A stretch of DNA of 64,000 nucleotides from Ralstonia soli (GTDB lineage: Bacteria > Pseudomonadota > Gammaproteobacteria > Burkholderiales > Burkholderiaceae): the NCBI RefSeq assembly GCF_023955655.1, contig NZ_JAMXHT010000002.1, positions 124,001 through 188,000 on the forward strand, in the 5' to 3' direction. Position numbers and translations under genes: made by a program. Position 1 is the first letter of the stretch. Each line of letters starts with the position of its first letter. Positions 63,192 through 64,000 of the stretch are shown in pieces. The notes under the pieces were generated by a model. The model ran no database searches, was not told the DNA's origin, and saw nothing but the letters and a program-made list of their open reading frames with translations.

Positions 63192-64000
63192 TCAGAGCGA
63201 GGCGGAACCTACGCCGGATGGGTAGTGCGGCTCGTCCCGGCAGACTGCCTGATTGCGAGCCGGCGGCTCGTCACCGCTGACCCACTCGAACGTTGCGCCG
63301 CGCTGAAGCGCGGCGTAGACCGCCTCGCCTTTGTTCCGCACTTTCAGCCGTGCGTACAGCGTGCAGGCATGGCTCTTGACCGTGGCCACGGAGATATTGA
63401 GCATGCGGCTGACCGTCTTGATCGGATAGCCGCGCGCCAGCAGCACCAGCACTTCGTATTGACGCGGCGTGATCTGCAGCATCTCAGCCTCGGCATAATT
63501 CGGCTCCTCCCCGGGCTGGGGCGGGGCCGCCGCGGGTGGCATAGACATCGGCTGCCCGGGGCGAAGGCGGGTGAGGTCGTGCACCGCCACCGTGGAGCGC
63601 ATGGCCCTCGCACACGTGCTGGGCGAAGCCGGTTCCTGCACGGATAGCGAGGGTGGCAACGCAGTTGCCGAGGCCAACGATTGCGTTGCAGGCATGGCCG
63701 AGCGCGATGCCGAAGGCGTGGTGCCGACTGCGCCGACGAAGGTCAGGCCCTGCACGCTGGAGATTACCAACCGGATGGCGGCTTCGATCACCGCGAGCGA
63801 GGCAGACAAGGGCAAGCAGCCGCAAATGCCGCGCGCTGCGTCAGGGCTGGGCACGTGCACCGGCAGCGTATCGGCCAGCATCAAGATGCGTTGCGGTGCC
63901 AGGTGCTCGCGTGCCTGCTCAAGCTGGGCCCAGCCTGAGGCCGTGTCGGCCGGCATGCCAAACACCAGCAACTCAGCGTTTCGGTGTGGGACTTCGAGCC
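63192..64000 (-). CDS. LuxR-family transcriptional regulator (start beyond right edge)
   Basis: A regulator read leftwards with its frame open through base 64000, so the N-terminus is missing. The visible N-terminal part (RNAELLVFGMPADTASGWAQ, ILMLADTLPVHVPSPDAARGICGCLPLSASLAVIEAAI) resembles a receiver-like domain without the usual phosphoacceptor context. A variable Ser/Pro/Ala-rich linker follows, then a LuxR/FixJ helix-turn-helix: ITPRQYEVLVLLARGYPIKTVSRMLNISVATVKSHACTLYARLKVRNKGEAV. It lies next to the EPS locus and may control it, but transcription is away from no shared promoter in the window. Confidence 0.85.
   Translation of the reverse strand, partial: LEVPHRNAELLVFGMPADTASGWAQLEQAREHLAPQRILMLADTLPVHVPSPDAARGICGCLPLSASLAVIEAAIRLVISSVQGLTFVGAVGTTPSASRSAMPATQSLASATALPPSLSVQEPASPSTCARAMRSTVAVHDLTRLRPGQPMSMPPAAAPPQPGEEPNYAEAEMLQITPRQYEVLVLLARGYPIKTVSRMLNISVATVKSHACTLYARLKVRNKGEAVYAALQRGATFEWVSGDEPPARNQAVCRDEPHYPSGVGSASL

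Overview
The window is GC-rich (roughly two thirds G+C by eye), densely packed chromosomal DNA with short intergenic gaps and Shine-Dalgarno led genes. The protein families present (CzcCBA-type efflux, DUF2917, EpsA/EpsP/EpsB-like polysaccharide export, amino acid:carrier-protein ligase with DUF1839) fit a betaproteobacterium of the order Burkholderiales, most likely Ralstonia or a close relative. That placement is an inference from gene content. No rRNA, tRNA, CRISPR array or intact insertion sequence was seen.

Region 1 (1-18.2 kb) is ordinary chromosome. It holds the start of a PAS-domain sensor that runs off the left edge, a DUF2917 protein behind an array of AACTGTTC boxes, a divergent metal-responsive locus (two-component pair on the minus strand; small RDPYxDG-repeat periplasmic protein plus CzcC, CzcB and CzcA on the plus strand, with a GATGACAA-type palindrome between them), a HIT protein, an MFS transporter, a TetR regulator divergent from an orphan substrate-binding protein, a 2-hydroxyacid dehydrogenase, a glycine-zipper lipoprotein, a chemoreceptor and a PAP2-like membrane protein.

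Region 2 (18.3-63.1 kb) is one large exopolysaccharide (EPS) locus. It has an initiating WbaP/WcaJ-type phosphotransferase, GDP-sugar supply (ManC, Gmd, Fcl), a Wzx flippase, a Wzy-like polymerase, Wza, the Wzb-type phosphatase, two Wzc-type tyrosine kinases, several glycosyltransferases, an acetyltransferase and methyltransferases. Two unusual modules sit inside it. The first (19.8-25.8 kb) is a tightly coupled operon: carrier protein, acyl-CoA dehydrogenase-like flavoprotein, class II synthetase-like amino acid:carrier-protein ligase, DUF1839 protein and a GH2 beta-mannosidase-like protein; a second DUF1839 gene lies at 27.1-28.1 kb. The second (40.1-45.6 kb) is a predicted polyprenyl-phosphate D-arabinofuranose pathway: GT-C transferase, GtrA-like protein, HAD-UbiA fusion, DprE1-like and DprE2-like. 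This module is bordered on the left by an acyltransferase remnant and on the right by a second, diverged copy of the dprE2 3' end lying beyond a lower-GC asparagine synthetase-like gene, which points to cassette exchange.

A 14-bp motif with Crp/Fnr spacing, GTGnGnTATCCnAC, occurs five times in intergenic gaps of the EPS locus, upstream of the carrier-protein operon, the arabinose module, the polymerase/glycosyltransferase divergent pair and gmd-fcl. A Crp/Fnr-family regulator is encoded inside the locus, so it is the leading candidate to bind these sites and tie the modules into one regulon. The right edge holds a LuxR-type regulator that continues past the window.
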